A stretch of 64,000 bases of DNA from the NCBI GenBank assembly GCA_934095865.1, contig CAKOKU010000006.1, forward strand, positions 1 through 64,000. Direction: 5' to 3'. Made by a program: the position numbers and the translations under genes. Every line of letters starts with the position of its first letter. Position 1 is the first letter of the stretch. The notes under the pieces are model-generated. The model was not told the DNA's origin, made no database searches, and was given only the letters and a program-made list of their open reading frames with translations. Source of the DNA: an uncultured Bacilli bacterium (GTDB lineage: Bacteria > Bacillota_I > Bacilli_A > RF39 > UBA660). Positions 41,804-50,910 of this stretch are shown piece by piece.

Positions 41804-43633
41804 ATGAGTAAAATTATAGGTATAGATTTAGGTACAACAAATTCATGTGTTGCTGTATTAGAGGGTGGAGTTCCTCATGTTATTACCAATCCAGAAGGTA
41901 ATAGAACAACTCCAAGTGTTTTCGCTATTAAAGGCGATGAAGAATTAGTTGGTGAAACTGCCAAACGTCAAGCTGTAACAAATGTTAAAAATACAGTTTC
42001 AAGTATTAAGAGAAAAATGGGTACTAATGAAAAAGTTGAGATTAATGGCCGTAAATATTCACCAGAAGAGATATCAGCTAAAATCTTAATGAAACTTAAG
42101 AGTGATGCTGAATCTTACTTAGGTGAAAAAGTTACTAAAGCTGTTATTACAGTTCCTGCATACTTTAATGATGCCCAAAGACAAGCTACTAAAAATGCTG
42201 GTAAAATTGCTGGCTTAGACGTAGAAAGAATTATCAACGAACCAACTGCTGCTGCTCTTGCTTATGGTATTGATAAACAAGAAAAAACACATACAGTTCT
42301 TGTATATGATTTAGGTGGTGGTACATTCGATGTATCAATCTTAGATTTAGGCGATGGTGTCTTTGAAGTTAAGTCAACTGCTGGTAATAACCATTTAGGT
42401 GGCGATGATTTTGACCAAAGAATTATGGATTACTTAGTATCTGAATTTAAGAAAGAAAATGGTATTGACTTATCAAATGATAAGATGGCAATGCAACGTA
42501 TTAAGGATGCTGCTGAAAAAGCTAAGAAAGATTTGTCTGGTATGATGAGCGCTGAAATTTCAATTCCATTTATTGCTCAAAGTGCTGAAGGACCATTACA
42601 TTTAAATGTAACATTAAACCGTGCTAAATTTGAAGATCTAAATAAAGACTTATTCGATTCTACATTAGATGCTGTTAGAAAAGCTCTTAAAGATGCTAAA
42701 CTTACTGCTAATGACATTGATAAAGTGTTACTAGTTGGTGGTTCAACAAGAATTCCATATATCCAAGAATTAGTTAAGAGAGAATTAGGCAAAGAACCTT
42801 CTAAAGAAGTTAACCCAGATGAAGTTGTTGCTATGGGTGCTGCTATTCAAGGTGGTGTCTTAACTGGTGAAGTTGATGACTTAGTATTGTTAGACGTAAC
42901 TCCATTATCATTAGGTATTGAAACAATGGGCGATGTTATGACTGTCTTAATACCAAGAAATACAACTATCCCAACAAGTAAATCACAAGTATTCTCAACT
43001 GCTGTTGATAACCAACCAGCCGTAGATATTCACGTACTACAAGGTGAAAGACCAATGGCTTCAGATAACAAGACATTAGGAAACTTCCGTCTAGATAGTA
43101 TTCCAGCTGCTCCTCGTGGCGTTCCACAAATCGAAGTTAAATTTGATATTGATGCCAATGGTATTGTTAATGTAACTGCTAAAGATTTAGGAACTAATAA
43201 GGAACAATCAATTACAATTACATCATCAACTAACTTAAGTGATGAAGAAATCGAGAAAATGAGAAAAGAAGCCGAAGCTAATAAAGAAGCTGATGATAAA
43301 AAGAAAGCATTAGCCGAAGCTAAGAACGAAGCTGATTCAGCAATCTTCCAAACTGAAAAATCATTAAAAGATTTAGAAGGAAAAGTATCTGATAGCGAAA
43401 AGAAAGAAGCCGAAGATAAAATCGCCGATTTACGAAACGTAATGAATTCAGATAATGTTGATGAGATCAAAGCAAAAACTAAAGAATTAACTGATGTTGC
43501 CATGAAATATGCTCAAAGAGTATATGAAGAAGCTGCTAAACAAAATCAAGCAGGAAGTGCAACAAGTAATGAATCAACAGAAAACACTTCATCAAAAGAT
43601 GATGTAAAAGAAGCAAAATACGAAGAAAAATAA
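41804..43633 (+). CDS. dnaK: chaperone DnaK (Hsp70)
   Basis: A 609-residue Hsp70. The ATPase domain has IGIDLGTTNSCVAVLEGG at the start, VYDLGGGTFDVSILDLGDG and VLLVGGSTRIPYIQELV. The linker DLVLLDVTPLSLGIETMG and a peptide-binding domain follow, then a helical lid and a short serine/threonine tail ending in EAKYEEK. It works with GrpE and DnaJ from the same operon. An AGGAGAG box precedes it. A hairpin after the gene could lower downstream transcription. Confidence 0.98.
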   Translation: MSKIIGIDLGTTNSCVAVLEGGVPHVITNPEGNRTTPSVFAIKGDEELVGETAKRQAVTNVKNTVSSIKRKMGTNEKVEINGRKYSPEEISAKILMKLKSDAESYLGEKVTKAVITVPAYFNDAQRQATKNAGKIAGLDVERIINEPTAAALAYGIDKQEKTHTVLVYDLGGGTFDVSILDLGDGVFEVKSTAGNNHLGGDDFDQRIMDYLVSEFKKENGIDLSNDKMAMQRIKDAAEKAKKDLSGMMSAEISIPFIAQSAEGPLHLNVTLNRAKFEDLNKDLFDSTLDAVRKALKDAKLTANDIDKVLLVGGSTRIPYIQELVKRELGKEPSKEVNPDEVVAMGAAIQGGVLTGEVDDLVLLDVTPLSLGIETMGDVMTVLIPRNTTIPTSKSQVFSTAVDNQPAVDIHVLQGERPMASDNKTLGNFRLDSIPAAPRGVPQIEVKFDIDANGIVNVTAKDLGTNKEQSITITSSTNLSDEEIEKMRKEAEANKEADDKKKALAEAKNEADSAIFQTEKSLKDLEGKVSDSEKKEAEDKIADLRNVMNSDNVDEIKAKTKELTDVAMKYAQRVYEEAAKQNQAGSATSNESTENTSSKDDVKEAKYEEK

Positions 43634-43642
43634 AATTAAAAT

Positions 43643-43671
43643 AAAAGTTCTAGGCGACTAGAACTTTTACT
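43643..43671 (+). terminator. hairpin between dnaK and pepF
   Basis: AAAAGTTCTAG (43643-43653) and CTAGAACTTTT (43658-43668) form an 11-bp stem with loop GCGA. The T run ends inside the stem, so it may act as a partial terminator or as an mRNA-stability element. Confidence 0.6.
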
Positions 43672-43696
43672 ACTAATATAGAAGAAATGAGGATAT

Positions 43697-45502
43697 ATGG
43701 AAAGAAGTCAAATAGACGAAAAAGATACTTGGGATTTAACAAAATTATTTAAGAATCAAGAAGAGTATGAAACTTCTTATAAAGAAGTAGAAAACTTACT
43801 ACAACAACTAATCGCTTGTAAAGGTCATATTTTAGATTCGGCCCAAACATTGTATGATTATTTAAGTATAAGTACTAGTTTAAGTTTGCTTCTTGATAGA
43901 CTTGCTGCTTATTCCTATTTTAATTTTTATCAAGACACAACATCAAAACTAGGCCAAGAATTAAAAGAACGCATTGAGTCTCTCGGCAGTAAAATTACGG
44001 AAGCAACTAGTTTTACCAGAACCGAGTTATTAAGCAAACCATACGACGTAGTAAAAAAATATATTAAAGAAGATCAAAGATTAAAAGACTATGCTTTTTA
44101 CTTAGAAGAAGAGTTTAGACAAAAAGAACACACTCTATCGAAAACGGAAGAAGATATCATTGCTAAGTCCCTTAGTGCTCTTGGTAATTGTAGTGATGCT
44201 TTTCAAAGCTTAGATGATGCTGATGTTGATTTTAAATCAGTAAAAAAAGAAGGTCAAAAAGTAGCATTAAATCACAGTAATTATTCTACTTTGATTGCGG
44301 ATAAAGATAGAAGCATTCGTGCTGAAACCTTCAAAAATTACTATGCATTTTACGAAAAACATAAAAATACCTTAGCAAGTCTATATAAAGGCCAAGTTAA
44401 AGAAGATAACTATTTAGCTAAAGTTCATAAATTTTCATCAGCTGTGGAAGCTAGCTTGTTTGATGATGATATTTCCATAGACGTCTATGATTCTTTAATT
44501 AAAACGGTTCATGAAAACTTAGAACCTCTATATTCTTATTTAGATTTTCGTCGTCAATTTTTAGGCCTAGATGAATTACATATGTATGATATTCATGCCG
44601 AACTGTGTGAGACCAAACTTCCAGAATATACTTTTGAAGAAGCTAAAGATACAATTTTAAAGGCTCTTGCTCCTTTAGGCGAAAAATATCTTAAAGATAT
44701 ATCAAAAAGTTTTACTGATCGTTGGATAGATAAATATCCATCCCGTGGTAAACGAAGTGGGGCTTTTGAATGGGGATGCTATGGCATTAGTCCTTATGTT
44801 TGCGTAAATTTTGAAGGCGATTATACTTCTGTATCTACCGTAATTCATGAATTAGGTCATGCTATGCACTCGTTCTATTCTGATGCAAATCAAAGTTATG
44901 TTAATAGCCATTACCCAATTGTTTTAGCTGAGATTGCCTCAACTGTCAATGAAGTTTTATTAAATGAATACATGATAAAAAATGCTAAGACGAACACAGA
45001 GAAGCTATTCTATATCACTAAATTTCTTGATGAATTTAGAGCTACTGTTTACCGTCAAACCCAATTTGCTGAATTTGAATATTTAACTCATAAGATGGAT
45101 AATGACTGTGAAGCTCTAACCAGTGATTCCTTATATAATGTCTATTACAGTTTAAACAAATTATATTATGGACCTAATGTTATAAGTGATAAAGAAATCG
45201 GCTATGAATGGTCAAGAATCCCTCATTTTTATACACCATTCTATGTTTACAAATATGCCACTGGTTTTAGTTGCGCTATTAAAATAGCTAATGATATTTT
45301 AAATGGTAAAGAGAAGGCTTTAGGAAATTATTTACAATTTTTAAGTAGTGGTGGCTCTGATTATCCATTAAACATTCTAAAGAAATGTGGTATTGACTTA
45401 ACTACTGGTGAAGTAGTAAAAGATGCAATTAATATGTTTGCATCAAGATTAGACTTAGCTATAAATATTAGAAAGGAAATGATTGAAGATGGCAAAGAAT
45501 AA
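43697..45502 (+). CDS. pepF: oligoendopeptidase F (M3B)
   Basis: A 601-residue M3 metallopeptidase that cuts short peptides in the cytoplasm. The zinc motif HELGH is at 384-388 in VIHELGHAMHSFYSD, and LAEIASTVNEVLLNEYM carries the third ligand. The N-terminal PepF domain (YLSISTSLSLLLDRLAAYSY) is complete and length is standard. It lies between dnaK and dnaJ, behind a hairpin, and its last 14 bases overlap the dnaJ start. This placement suggests that peptide breakdown is raised along with chaperones in heat shock, as inference. Confidence 0.95.
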   Translation: MERSQIDEKDTWDLTKLFKNQEEYETSYKEVENLLQQLIACKGHILDSAQTLYDYLSISTSLSLLLDRLAAYSYFNFYQDTTSKLGQELKERIESLGSKITEATSFTRTELLSKPYDVVKKYIKEDQRLKDYAFYLEEEFRQKEHTLSKTEEDIIAKSLSALGNCSDAFQSLDDADVDFKSVKKEGQKVALNHSNYSTLIADKDRSIRAETFKNYYAFYEKHKNTLASLYKGQVKEDNYLAKVHKFSSAVEASLFDDDISIDVYDSLIKTVHENLEPLYSYLDFRRQFLGLDELHMYDIHAELCETKLPEYTFEEAKDTILKALAPLGEKYLKDISKSFTDRWIDKYPSRGKRSGAFEWGCYGISPYVCVNFEGDYTSVSTVIHELGHAMHSFYSDANQSYVNSHYPIVLAEIASTVNEVLLNEYMIKNAKTNTEKLFYITKFLDEFRATVYRQTQFAEFEYLTHKMDNDCEALTSDSLYNVYYSLNKLYYGPNVISDKEIGYEWSRIPHFYTPFYVYKYATGFSCAIKIANDILNGKEKALGNYLQFLSSGGSDYPLNILKKCGIDLTTGEVVKDAINMFASRLDLAINIRKEMIEDGKE

Positions 45503-46625
45503 AGATTATTATGAAACTCTTGGTGTTAGTAAAGATGCTACTCAAGATGAAATAAAATCAGCTTTCCGTAAACTTGCCAAAAAATACCACCCTGATATTA
45601 ATAAAGAACCAGGGGCCGAAGAAAAGTTTAAAGAAATAGGAGAGGCATATTCTATTTTAGGCGATGCTGAAAAACGTAAAACTTATGATCAATTTGGTTC
45701 TGCCGCATTTGAAAATGGTGGGGCTGGTGCCGGTGGAGCCGGTGGCTTTGGCGGCGGTTTTGGTGGCTTCTCATTTGATACTGATGATATCTTCCGTGAT
45801 TTATTTGGCAGTGCTTTTGGCGGCGGCTTCGGTAGTTCTCGAAGTAATCGCGCTAATCGCCCAACCAAAGGTGAAGATTCTTTAGTAAAAATAAACTTAA
45901 CTTTTGAAGAAGCAGTTTTTGGCGCCAATAAGACTATCAATATAAGTCTTAATGAAAAGTGTAGTGAATGCAACGGCGAAGGTGGTTTTGAATCACGTAC
46001 TTGTAGTACCTGTAATGGCCGCGGTCGCATAGTTCAATCCCAAAGAACCATGTTTGGCACATTCCAAACGGAAACAACTTGTCCCGACTGTGATGGCTCT
46101 GGTAAAACATTTGCTAGAGTATGTCCAAAATGTCACGGCGAAGGTAAGACTTTAAGCAAAAAAGATATATCTATTGAAGTTCCTGCTGGCGTTGATAATG
46201 GCACACAACTTCGTATTACCGGTAAAGGTTCAAGCGGTACGAATGGCGGTCCAAATGGCGACATTTACATCGAATTTAGTGTAAAAGAACATCCATTATT
46301 TAAGCGTGAAGGTAATGATATTTATTTAGATTTACCTATAACTATTCCAGAAGCGGTTTTAGGATGTAAAAAAGAAATTCCAACTATTTATGGTAACTTA
46401 GTTTTACAAATAGATGCTGGTACGCAAAGTGATACCAAAATGCGCATCAAAGGTAAGGGTGTTGCCAATCCTAATACTGGCCGCAAAGGAGATATGTACG
46501 TCATTGTAAATGTTATGATTCCAACTAAACTAGATCGTAATCAAAAACAATTATTTAAAGATTTAGCCGAAACTGATTTAATGACTAATCCGGAATTTAA
46601 AAATATTAATAAATATTTAGATTAA
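45489..46625 (+). CDS. dnaJ: chaperone DnaJ (Hsp40)
   Basis: A 378-residue type I DnaJ. The J domain has HPD at 34-36. A glycine/phenylalanine region is at about 70-130. Four zinc repeats follow (CSECNGEG, CSTCNGRG, CPDCDGSG, CPKCHGEG), and the C-terminal client domains end the protein. It stimulates DnaK ATPase and hands over clients. The ATG at 45489 starts inside pepF; a TTG two codons earlier is less likely. A terminator follows. Confidence 0.97.
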   Translation: MAKNKDYYETLGVSKDATQDEIKSAFRKLAKKYHPDINKEPGAEEKFKEIGEAYSILGDAEKRKTYDQFGSAAFENGGAGAGGAGGFGGGFGGFSFDTDDIFRDLFGSAFGGGFGSSRSNRANRPTKGEDSLVKINLTFEEAVFGANKTINISLNEKCSECNGEGGFESRTCSTCNGRGRIVQSQRTMFGTFQTETTCPDCDGSGKTFARVCPKCHGEGKTLSKKDISIEVPAGVDNGTQLRITGKGSSGTNGGPNGDIYIEFSVKEHPLFKREGNDIYLDLPITIPEAVLGCKKEIPTIYGNLVLQIDAGTQSDTKMRIKGKGVANPNTGRKGDMYVIVNVMIPTKLDRNQKQLFKDLAETDLMTNPEFKNINKYLD

Positions 46626-46630
46626 AATTA

Positions 46631-46683
46631 AAGTAACCAAATAATATAGTTTAACAATATGCTATTTTAATGGTTACTTTTTT
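46631..46683 (+). terminator. terminator of the heat-shock operon
   Basis: AAGTAACCA (46631-46639) and TGGTTACTT (46671-46679) pair perfectly, with an inner ATAG/CTAT stem, followed by six T. Confidence 0.85.
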
Positions 46684-46761
46684 CTCTTGATACATAATTT
46701 GTCACCTTTTAGTATAAAATATCTACAAGATGGAATATTGTTTAATATCCGTAAAATTCAA

Positions 46762-46790
46762 TTGATTTATTATAAGTAAATTGTTATACT
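46762..46790 (+). promoter_or_regulatory. SigA promoter of the surface protein at 46818
   Basis: TTGATT (46762-46767), 17 bases, and TATACT (46785-46790), 28 bases before the start codon. Confidence 0.65.
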
Positions 46791-46817
46791 GATAATATAG
46801 AAACGGTTGGGGTAAGT

Positions 46818-48122
46818 ATGAAGGGAAAATTCGGAAAAATTTGTTTAGTAGCTATTTTAACAATAATAGTTATTACGAGTTTTTTCGCCTCCTATGCTTA
46901 TCAAAATCAAACTAAAGAACCAGAAAATAAAAATGCTTCTCTTGTTTTAGCCGATGAAAACTTTAGTATTAACTATAAAGATGGAAACTACTTTGAAGTT
47001 AATCAGTTAGCACATGACGAAACAATTATTAAACACTTAACAATAACCAATGTGCTAGATGCGCCTAACTATATAAGTATTGCTCTTATGGATATCAACA
47101 AAAAAAGTGATAATATAAGTGTTAAACTACTAGATGTAGCTGGTAATGTTATTTATGAAGATACGCTCGGAAACATGGATACAGAACTTTTAAAAAATAA
47201 AGAGATAGCCCCAAGACAAACCCTTACCTTTGATATAGTTATAACTAATCAAGACGAAGATTTATTAACCGGCTTTAGTGCTAATATTATGGCGTATAAA
47301 AGTATAAACCTAAAAGAAGATAAAACTCTTAAAGATGTTATCCTAAGAGATAATGAGATTCAAAATATGGATAGTCATGAACTAGCAATTGATTATAGTA
47401 CTAATGGACTTTTTACGGTTCTAGATGACAATGGGACTAACTATATTTTTAGAGGTAACGTCAGTAACAATTACATAGAATTAAATGGTATTTTATTTCG
47501 AATCTTAAGAATAAATAGTGATAATTCAGTAAGATTAATCACTGATAGTAGCATTCTAGAAAGCGCTTATATTAGTAAAATTAGTTATCAAAACTACGAA
47601 CAAAATGTTCTTCTTAGTGCCAGTATTTTACCCGAAAAATTGCAAAGTTGGTATAATTCTAATTTACTAAGTCTTGATAATTTTATTGTTAACAGCACCT
47701 TTTGTAGCGAAAACGCCTTCTATTTAGAAAATAATGATGGTCGTTTCTTTAATGCTTATCAAAGAATTGTTAACTCTATTACTCCAACTCTTAATTGCAC
47801 GGGAACAGCTGAAAACGCCAAAATCGGAATTATAACTGCTGATGAAGCTCTTTTAGCAGGTGCAAACTTAAATGGTGATAACCTAGATTATTTTCTTTAT
47901 AATCCAGAGGAAACTAAAGGCTTCTTCACATCTACTGGTAGTAAAGTAATCTATAACTATAATGTTGTAGACAATTTTGCCGTAACTAATACAGGAAAAT
48001 TGGATAGTGAAGCTAAAGTAACCACTTCTCTAGGAATAAGACCCGTAATTTCTTTAGATAAAAATGTTACTATAACAGGTTTAGGTACAAATGCTAATCC
48101 TTATAAAATTAATAAACAATAG
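46818..48122 (+). CDS. anchored surface protein sharing the DUF6273-like domain
   Basis: A 434-residue protein. One hydrophobic segment (about 7-28, ending FFASYAY) serves as signal or anchor. A beta-rich domain (about 40-165) recalls the TasA/camelysin fold (IIKHLTITNVLDAPNYISIA). The C-terminal 240 residues match the divergent protein at 37609: NYIFRGNVSNNYIELNGILF, RILRINSDNSVRLIT, IGIITADEALLAGANL and GIRPVISLDKNVTITG. Two cysteines (STFCSEN, LNCTGT) could pair. It lies alone behind a SigA promoter. Function unknown; display on the cell surface is likely. Confidence 0.78.
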   Translation: MKGKFGKICLVAILTIIVITSFFASYAYQNQTKEPENKNASLVLADENFSINYKDGNYFEVNQLAHDETIIKHLTITNVLDAPNYISIALMDINKKSDNISVKLLDVAGNVIYEDTLGNMDTELLKNKEIAPRQTLTFDIVITNQDEDLLTGFSANIMAYKSINLKEDKTLKDVILRDNEIQNMDSHELAIDYSTNGLFTVLDDNGTNYIFRGNVSNNYIELNGILFRILRINSDNSVRLITDSSILESAYISKISYQNYEQNVLLSASILPEKLQSWYNSNLLSLDNFIVNSTFCSENAFYLENNDGRFFNAYQRIVNSITPTLNCTGTAENAKIGIITADEALLAGANLNGDNLDYFLYNPEETKGFFTSTGSKVIYNYNVVDNFAVTNTGKLDSEAKVTTSLGIRPVISLDKNVTITGLGTNANPYKINKQ

Positions 48123-48256
48123 CTTATAGATTAGATTTTATGCATCTATCATTTTAAAAATTGACTTAAAAAAATTAAAAATTAGAAAATAATAATAATA
48201 AAACGTATCTTTTTACTAAAAGTTAGGATAAATATGCCAAAATATCTATCATCTTA

Positions 48257-48265
48257 TGATATAAT
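48257..48265 (+). promoter_or_regulatory. extended -10 promoter of ffh
   Basis: TGATATAAT (TATAAT at 48260-48265) with the TGN extension, 20 bases before the start codon. No good -35 is seen. Confidence 0.5.
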
Positions 48266-48285
48266 ACCAAATAGGTGATAAGAAA

Positions 48286-49593
48286 ATGTTTGAATATATG
48301 GGCGACCGACTTACTAAAGCAATAAAAAACATTAGAGGCATGGGTCGTATTACAGAAGAAAATATTAACGAGGCAACAAGAGAAATTCGTATGGCCTTAT
48401 TAGAAGCTGACGTTAACTATGTTGTTGTTAAAGAATTTATAAATGATGTTAAAGAAAAAGCCTTAGGTCAAGAAGTAGATAAATCTTTAAAACCGGATGA
48501 ACTTTTTATTAAAATTGTTAAAGATGAATTAGTTGCCCTTTTAGGTGGCGAGGTAGCACCTCTTTTTGTTGACGGCAATCCAGCTATATTAATGTTAGTA
48601 GGCCTTCAAGGTAGTGGTAAAACAACCAGTGCCGGCAAATTAGCCAATTATTTAAGAAAAAGAAATGCTAAAAAACCATTATTAGTAGCTTGTGATATTT
48701 ATAGACCAGCTGCTGTTGAGCAGTTAAAAACTTTAGGCAAAGAATTAAATATACCTGTTTTCAGTAAAGATAATGCTAAAGTTACAGATATAGTTAAAGA
48801 AGCCATAGATTTTGCTAAAGAAAATAATAATGATTATATAATCATAGATACAGCTGGTCGTCTTCATATTGACGAAGCTTTAATGGCTGAATTAAAAGAA
48901 GTCGAAAAATTATGCAATCCTGAAGAAGAAATTTTAGTCATTGACGCGATGATGGGCCAAGATGCCATTAATGTTATCAAAGGGTTTAATGAAAAGCTAA
49001 ATTTAACCGGTTGTATACTAACTAAATTAGATGGTAATACTAAAGGCGGTGTTGCCCTATCTGTTAGACACTTAACTAATATTCCTATTAAGTTTGTTGG
49101 TGACAGTGAAAAACTAGATGGCTTAACTGTATTTGACCCTGAACGTATGGCGGAACGAATCCTTGACATGGGTGATATTATGGCTATTGCTCAAAAAGTT
49201 GAAGACGTTATTAGCGAAGATGAAGTATTAGCTCAAGCTGAAAAAATGAAAAAAGGCAAATATGATTTAGAAGATTTTCTTTTAAATTTAAAACAAATAA
49301 AAAAGTTAGGACCTTTAGATAAATTTTTAAAACTATTACCCCAAGCAAGAGAAATCGGCTTAAATAATATTAATATTGATCCAAAAGATATGGCTCATAT
49401 TGAGGCTATTGTCTTATCAATGACAAAAGAAGAAAGACAACACCCTGAAATATTAAAGGCTAGCCGTAAAATAAGAATAGCTAAAGGTAGCGGCCGTAGT
49501 GTTGAAGAAGTTAATAAACTTTTAAAACAATTTGAAACTATGCAAAAAATGATGAAACAATTTTCTAATGGTAACTTTAAAATGCCATTTTAA
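48286..49593 (+). CDS. ffh: signal recognition particle protein Ffh
   Basis: A 435-residue SRP54 GTPase that binds signal sequences and SRP RNA and docks on FtsY. The N domain (1-90) is followed by the G domain with GLQGSGKTTS (106-115), DTAGRLHIDE and TKLDG. The M domain ends with GSGRSVEEVNKLLKQFETMQ, the RNA-binding part. The methionine-rich C-terminal tail is short. The usual partner ylxM upstream and rpsP downstream are absent. An AGGTGAT box precedes the ATG. Confidence 0.97.
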   Translation: MFEYMGDRLTKAIKNIRGMGRITEENINEATREIRMALLEADVNYVVVKEFINDVKEKALGQEVDKSLKPDELFIKIVKDELVALLGGEVAPLFVDGNPAILMLVGLQGSGKTTSAGKLANYLRKRNAKKPLLVACDIYRPAAVEQLKTLGKELNIPVFSKDNAKVTDIVKEAIDFAKENNNDYIIIDTAGRLHIDEALMAELKEVEKLCNPEEEILVIDAMMGQDAINVIKGFNEKLNLTGCILTKLDGNTKGGVALSVRHLTNIPIKFVGDSEKLDGLTVFDPERMAERILDMGDIMAIAQKVEDVISEDEVLAQAEKMKKGKYDLEDFLLNLKQIKKLGPLDKFLKLLPQAREIGLNNINIDPKDMAHIEAIVLSMTKEERQHPEILKASRKIRIAKGSGRSVEEVNKLLKQFETMQKMMKQFSNGNFKMPF

Positions 49594-49613
49594 CAAACAA
49601 TTTTATATTTTTT

Positions 49614-49665
49614 CCAAGAACTGCAATGAAATTAATTAATTAATCTCCAACAGTTCTTTTTTTAT
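49614..49665 (+). terminator. terminator of ffh
   Basis: AAGAACTG (49616-49623) and CAGTTCTT (49651-49658) pair perfectly around an AT-rich loop, followed by six or more T. Confidence 0.75.
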
Positions 49666-49744
49666 TATTTGAACAAGTTCTTCCTTTCTTCTTTTATCTC
49701 CAAGTCTTATACGGACAATTGACCTATTTAGAATATAAAATAAG

Positions 49745-49753
49745 CATAAACTA
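49745..49753 (+). promoter_or_regulatory. SigK/SigE-like -10 box of cotD-like gene
   Basis: CATAAACTA fits the SigK -10 consensus CATANNNTA exactly, and the SigE -10 nearly. No -35 with correct spacing was seen: the nearest AC lies 21 bases upstream. Only the -10 supports a sporulation promoter. Confidence 0.3.
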
Positions 49754-49773
49754 AATTAGAAAGGATTGTTATT

Positions 49774-50082
49774 ATGATAAGAAACCGTTGTTTTGATATG
49801 GGGGCAATGAATTTTGATGCTACCCAAGCTAATATGAACAATACGCCAAATGACAAGATGAACATGGATAATAACTTTACTGGTTGCAACATGGCCCCTA
49901 TAATGGAATGCCCTCAAGAAAGATGCTGCCATCGTGAAATTCACCATGAAGTAAAACACGTAATTCCAGTAAACACAAGAATCTTAAATCATCATATTAT
50001 TCACCATACTTACGTTCCTATGTATACATGCTGTGAAGAAAATGATTGTTGTGATGTTTATGATAATAAATGTTGTATGTAA
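49774..50082 (+). CDS. cotD: CotD-family spore coat protein
   Basis: A 102-residue protein rich in histidine, cysteine, asparagine and methionine. The central stretch CHREIHHEVKHVIPVNTRIL, then NHHIIHHTYVPMYTC, is the pattern of CotD-like coat proteins of Bacilli. Paired cysteines at the end (CCEENDCCDVYDNKCCM) may cross-link in the coat. It supports a sporulating lifestyle together with spoIVFA/B. It stands alone between two terminators with an AGAAAGGA box. A metal-binding small protein is the alternative reading. Confidence 0.75.
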   Translation: MIRNRCFDMGAMNFDATQANMNNTPNDKMNMDNNFTGCNMAPIMECPQERCCHREIHHEVKHVIPVNTRILNHHIIHHTYVPMYTCCEENDCCDVYDNKCCM

Positions 50083-50109
50083 TTTAAAAGAAAAGTTTTT
50101 TTCTACTAT

Positions 50110-50158
50110 AAAGTGCATTAATTAATTTCGTAAAAAGGGATTAAGACTGCACTTTTTA
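50110..50158 (+). terminator. terminator of cotD-like gene
   Basis: AAAGTGCA (50110-50117) pairs with TGCACTTT (50148-50155), followed by TT and an AT-rich run. Confidence 0.65.
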
Positions 50159-50350
50159 ATTGCTATAAAATAATCTTGGCATAGTGAGACTTTAATTTCT
50201 ACAAAATAGGGTAGTAATTACTGTTAAAAAAATTAATTTATGATAAAATAGAAAAGAATGTTCCCAATGAAACTAATTTATCAGTTTTTGAAGGAAATCA
50301 ATAATTAATCTGTAATATATATAAATAGATATAATTATAAAGGAGTAAAT

Positions 50351-50908
50351 ATGTATAGTTATATAAAAGGAATTATAACCGAAATTGCCACTAATTATGT
50401 TGTCATCGAAAATAATGAAATTGGCTATCAAATATTTATAGGAAACCCTTATGTTTACCGTGAAAATAAGGAATACACTATTTATTTATACAATTATATT
50501 CGCGAAGATGAACATAGTCTATATGGCTTTAAAAATATTCAGGAGCGTAACTTGTTTTTACGTTTAATTAATGTTAAAGGTCTTGGTCCTAAAATGGCTT
50601 TGCCAATGGTTTCAACTGGAAATACTAATGATGTCATAGAAGCTATTGAAAGAGAAAACTTGGTTTATTTAACTAAATTTCCTAAAGTTGGCGACAAAGT
50701 AGCCCGTCAAATAATTCTTGATTTAAAAGGAAAACTTGCCGACCACCAAGATTTATTTGCTGTCAAAGATTTAGATGAATTAGTCGGAGTTTTAGAATCT
50801 CTTGGCTATAAGAAAAATGATATTAAGGCTATCTTACCTAAAGTTGATGCAACAAAAGATTTAGAATTACAAATTAAAGATGCCCTTAAATTATTAATGA
50901 GTAGGTAG
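50351..50908 (+). CDS. ruvA: Holliday junction protein RuvA
   Basis: A 185-residue protein that binds four-way junctions and loads the RuvB motor. The OB fold (1-65) begins MYSYIKGIITEIATNYVVIE. Two helix-hairpin-helix motifs follow (INVKGLGPKMALPMVST and LTKFPKVGDKVARQIILDLK). The C-terminal RuvB-binding domain (about 138-185) has LVGVLESLGYKKNDIKAILP. It opens the ruvA-nucleotidase-ruvB operon with an AAAGGAG box. Length is slightly under the usual 200 because the linker before the last domain is short. Confidence 0.95.
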   Translation: MYSYIKGIITEIATNYVVIENNEIGYQIFIGNPYVYRENKEYTIYLYNYIREDEHSLYGFKNIQERNLFLRLINVKGLGPKMALPMVSTGNTNDVIEAIERENLVYLTKFPKVGDKVARQIILDLKGKLADHQDLFAVKDLDELVGVLESLGYKKNDIKAILPKVDATKDLELQIKDALKLLMSR

Positions 50909-50910
50909 TT

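Noticed and set aside
43030..43503. Minus-strand open frame opposite dnaK
   Set aside because: Shadow of the strongly biased dnaK coding sequence, serine-rich and without a start context.
45664..46030. Two open frames, one on each strand, over the glycine-rich part of dnaJ
   Set aside because: Both arise from the GGT/GGC-rich G/F region and do not have ribosome-binding sites.
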